The position numbers were made by a program, and so were the translations under genes. From the NCBI GenBank assembly GCA_010032545.1, contig RGPT01000018.1:1-33000 (forward strand): a stretch of 33,000 nt of DNA. The letters are read 5' to 3'. This stretch comes from Alphaproteobacteria bacterium. Its GTDB lineage: Bacteria; Pseudomonadota; Alphaproteobacteria; Reyranellales; Reyranellaceae. Below are positions 30,784 to 33,000 of this stretch, piece by piece (position 1 is the first letter of the stretch; each line of letters starts with the position of its first letter). Below the pieces are notes generated by a model. That model worked only from the letters and a program-made list of their open reading frames with translations, ran no database searches and was not told where the DNA came from.

Positions 30784-32127
30784 TCATGCCGCAAGCCGGC
30801 GGTCGAGCCAGTCGCGCGTGCGGTACCAGGCGCCGATCAACGGCAGGTACATCGAAGGATCGCCGTTGTAGAGCGGATGCTCGGGAAATTCGCGGCCGTC
30901 GAACGCATTGACCGGCGCGTTGGAGCCGCCGGCGATCTTCCTGGCCGTCTGGGTGCCGAGATAGGTCATCATGGCGACACCGTTGCCGTTGCAGGCCAGC
31001 AGGTAATGCATGCCGTCGTCCTGACCCATGTGCGACATCGAATCGAGCGCGAAGGCGACGTTGCCGGTCCAGGCGTGGGTGATACGCACACCCTCGAGCT
31101 GCGGGAAGCGGTCGATCATGTACTGGTACAGGATCGGCGCGCTCACCTCCGGCGGCGCCGCGGTGAATCGGGCGCGGCCGCCGAAGATCATGTGCCTGCC
31201 GTCGGGCGAGGGCCGGTAATAGGTCAGCACCCGCTTGGTGTCGCCGATCGAGCGCTGCAGCGGGATCAGGTCGGTCGCCGGCATCGGCAGCGCTTCGGTG
31301 GCGATGATGTGGCTCGCCACCGGCACGACGCGCATCTTCAGCTTGGGTGTCAGGTCGCCGGTATAGCCATTGGTCGCGATCACGACCTCACGGCAGGCGA
31401 TCGGCCCCTTGGCGGTCAGCACGCGCCAGCCCCCACCTGTTTTTTCGCTGCCGACTTTCTCGATACGCTCGGCCTCGACATTGCCGCACAGGATCGCGCC
31501 CTGGCCGTGCGCGGCTTCGAGCAGGCCCTTGTAGTAGCGGGCGGGATGGAGATTGCCGCCGCTCTTCACATACATGCCGCCGTAGTAATAGTCGGACGCC
31601 ATCATCTCGCGCACGCGCTCGCGCGGTATCATCTCGGCGCCGACATTGGCGTACGTATTGAACATCTCGACCTTGCGCGCCTGGTCGTCGTAGTGCCTCG
31701 GCGTCCAGGCGCCGGTGAAGCGGCCGTTGGTGATCAGGCCACAATCGATCTTCTCGCGCCCGATGATGTCGATCAGGGTCTGCAGCGAGTCGGCGCCGCT
31801 GCCCAGGAACGCCGCCTTGTGCGCTTCGAACTCAGCCTCGACCTTCGGATTCTTCCCGCCCAGCCCCTTGGCGATGTTGGTGCCGCCCGAGAGCATGCCG
31901 CCGTTGCGCGTCGAGGCGCCGATGCCGAACACGCCGCGTTCCAGCACCACGCAGTCGATGCCGTTGCGCCGCAGTTCGAGCGCCGTCGACAGGCCGCCAT
32001 AGCCCGCGCCGACGATCACTACGTCGGTCCTGGCCGGCGGGTCGACGCTCAGCGCGTTGTTGGGTGTCCACGCCTCCCACCACCAGGGCTGGGCCTTGAA
32101 GTCGGGATGGAAGATGTCCCTGCGCAT
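30784..32127 (-). CDS. FAD-dependent amino-acid/amine oxidoreductase (DAO family, PuuB-like)
   Basis: 447 residues from the ATG at 32127. The N-terminal Rossmann motif VVIVGAGYGGLSTALEL is at 36-52 with GIDCVVLE after it; GIGASTRNGGM (69-78) is the flavin-contact loop seen in gamma-glutamylputrescine and glycine oxidases of the DAO family. WTGNVAFALDSMSHMG and the C-terminal NGNGVAMMTYLGTQTARKIAG are the second FAD-binding region. The W-rich N-terminus (PWWWEAW) is typical of PuuB-like enzymes. The family oxidises C-N bonds of amines or amino acids with oxygen or a carrier; the substrate here is unknown. It starts on the A of the sdhAF4 stop (TGATG), so the pair is coupled, and precedes the hydratase. 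Confidence 0.88.
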   Translation of the reverse strand: MRRDIFHPDFKAQPWWWEAWTPNNALSVDPPARTDVVIVGAGYGGLSTALELRRNGIDCVVLERGVFGIGASTRNGGMLSGGTNIAKGLGGKNPKVEAEFEAHKAAFLGSGADSLQTLIDIIGREKIDCGLITNGRFTGAWTPRHYDDQARKVEMFNTYANVGAEMIPRERVREMMASDYYYGGMYVKSGGNLHPARYYKGLLEAAHGQGAILCGNVEAERIEKVGSEKTGGGWRVLTAKGPIACREVVIATNGYTGDLTPKLKMRVVPVASHIIATEALPMPATDLIPLQRSIGDTKRVLTYYRPSPDGRHMIFGGRARFTAAPPEVSAPILYQYMIDRFPQLEGVRITHAWTGNVAFALDSMSHMGQDDGMHYLLACNGNGVAMMTYLGTQTARKIAGGSNAPVNAFDGREFPEHPLYNGDPSMYLPLIGAWYRTRDWLDRRLAA

Positions 32128-32294
32128 CAGAAATCCGTCACCTTCCCGTTGAACTGCCAGTCGCCGTAGCGGGTCGGTTCGGGGCCAGGCGGGCCGCCGA
32201 TCTCCTCGACTTTCTTCGGCTTTTCGGGAGGTGCCGGCGGGACGGGCTCGATTTTCTGCGCCTCGGGCGGGGTTTTGGGCTTGTCGTCGGACAT
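32127..32294 (-). CDS. SdhAF4 / DUF1674 succinate dehydrogenase assembly factor-like protein
   Basis: 55-residue protein from the ATG at 32294; an earlier frame-open ATG at 32339 is less likely. A Pro/Lys-rich flexible N-terminus leads to the diagnostic DUF1674 end [20 protein letters not shown], finishing KVTDF. In mitochondria and bacteria the family helps put FAD into the succinate dehydrogenase flavoprotein (SdhAF4). The gene is divergent from htpX over 59 bases, an arrangement recalled as common in alphaproteobacteria, and its stop overlaps the FAD oxidoreductase start by one base. In many relatives rsmB sits next to this pair; here a flavoenzyme takes that place. Confidence 0.87.
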   Translation of the reverse strand: MSDDKPKTPPEAQKIEPVPPAPPEKPKKVEEIGGPPGPEPTRYGDWQFNGKVTDF

Positions 32295-32353
32295 GCCGGC
32301 ATGATGCCCGCTGCGGCCTTGATTCGCCACAGTTGGCAACCATCTTTCCGGCC

Positions 32354-33000
32354 ATGAACTACTTCAAGACGGCTCTCCTCCTCGCGGCCCTCACCGGCTT
32401 CGTCCTGGTGGCGGGCTATCTGCTGGGCGGCCCCTCCGGCCTCGTCATCGCCCTGGTCGCGGCGCTCGGCATGAACCTGTTCGCCTACTGGAACAGCGAC
32501 AAGATGGTGCTGCGCATGGCCAACGCGCAGGAGGTCGGCCCCAACGAGGCGCCCGAGCTCTACGGCATCGTCCAGGGCCTGGCGGAGCGCGCCGGCCTGC
32601 CGATGCCGCGCGTCTACATCATCGACGAAGAGCAGCCCAACGCCTTCGCCACCGGCCGCAACCCCGAGAACGCCGCCGTCGCCGCAACCACGGGCCTGCT
32701 GCGCCATCTCACGCGCGAGGAGATCGCGGGCGTGATGGCGCACGAGCTGAGCCATGTCTACCACCGCGACACGCTGATCATGACCATCGCCGCCACCCTC
32801 GCGGGCGCCATCGGCATGCTGGCGAGCTTTGGCGGCATGATGGGCGGCGGCCGCGATTCGGAGGGCCGGCCGCTGGTCAACCCCGTCGTGGCCATCGCCG
32901 CCATGATCCTGGCGCCGATGGCGGCCATGCTGGTGCAGATGGCGATCAGCCGCGGCCGCGAATACGAGGCCGATCGCCTGGGTGCGGAGATGTCCGGCCA
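32354..33000 (+). CDS. htpX: HtpX membrane metalloprotease (3' end cut)
   Basis: Inner-membrane zinc protease of family M48B that helps degrade misfolded membrane proteins. The visible 215 residues include the two N-terminal hydrophobic helices (about 5-20 and 25-45), [27 protein letters not shown], the zinc motif HELSH (H130-E131...H134) followed by VYHRDTL, another hydrophobic pair (about 141-160 and 172-190) and the third ligand region EYEADRLGA. The window ends in the next part. The ATG at 32354 starts [13 protein letters not shown], typical for the alphaproteobacterial group. It is divergent from sdhAF4, with promoters necessarily in the 59 bases between. In this family it is often heat- or CpxR-regulated; no such box was identified. 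Confidence 0.97.
   Translation, partial: MNYFKTALLLAALTGFVLVAGYLLGGPSGLVIALVAALGMNLFAYWNSDKMVLRMANAQEVGPNEAPELYGIVQGLAERAGLPMPRVYIIDEEQPNAFATGRNPENAAVAATTGLLRHLTREEIAGVMAHELSHVYHRDTLIMTIAATLAGAIGMLASFGGMMGGGRDSEGRPLVNPVVAIAAMILAPMAAMLVQMAISRGREYEADRLGAEMSG

Noticed and set aside
1-33000. CRISPR array, tRNA or rRNA genes, insertion sequence, prophage
   Set aside because: No regularly spaced repeats, cloverleaf-like sequence, transposase or integrase frame was seen on either strand.

Overview
The window is GC-rich chromosomal DNA from an alphaproteobacterium, probably an environmental member of the Rhodospirillales/Rhizobiales breadth. I infer this from gene families, gene order and codon bias; no 16S gene is present. 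It appears to be the replication-origin and centromere region. The order parA-rsmG-mnmG with mnmE nearby, hemE-hemH-hemJ divergent from the PPDK-regulator gene, and purH close to an sdhAF4/htpX pair are all familiar alphaproteobacterial neighbourhoods. No phage, IS element, CRISPR array, tRNA or rRNA was seen.

Layout. 1-3.2 kb: parA (last residues cut by the window edge), rsmG and mnmG on the minus strand, with two perfect 16-bp parS sites inside rsmG and mnmG. 3.2-7.6 kb: a histidine phosphatase, an OmpA-type lipid-anchorless outer-membrane protein on the plus strand with a clear terminator, then a minus-strand run of a sugar-binding-like protein, a secreted helix-hairpin-helix protein and mnmE. 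7.6-10.4 kb: glnD, closed by a perfect 22-bp-arm hairpin. 10.5-12.8 kb: a Bug-type solute-binding protein, a small secreted unknown and the PPSR-type regulator, all minus. 12.73-13.06 kb: the hemE/PPSR intergenic region, which I read as oriC: DnaA-box-like sequences, a GC spacer, a DnaA-trio track running into an AT-rich stretch, five GANTC sites and one CtrA-like site. 13.06-18.9 kb: a tightly packed plus-strand run hemE-hemH-hemJ, a split ThDP-dependent decarboxylase, a C45 Ntn-hydrolase and cysK.

18.9-26 kb: an enoyl-CoA hydratase, a damaged NTF2/SnoaL-like gene, a LysR regulator divergent from a 43-residue small protein, a DinB-family protein, and an RND pump with its adaptor, whose upstream region has a perfect 19-bp palindrome. 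26.1-33 kb: a diacylglycerol-kinase-like protein facing a minus-strand run sdhAF4-FAD oxidoreductase-enoyl-CoA hydratase-threonine dehydratase-purH, then htpX (cut by the right edge).

The most unexpected observation is that four genes (rsmG, mnmE, the RND pump, the NTF2-like gene) appear to lack internal blocks that their families normally conserve: the SAM-binding motif of RsmG, the helical-domain IDFPDE segment of MnmE, half a transmembrane helix of the pump, and the N-terminal part of the NTF2 fold. Three of the four keep the reading frame. Either the genome is accumulating deletions or the assembly collapsed sequence at these points; read mapping would decide. No wholly new system is evident; the origin and these deletions are what deserve attention.
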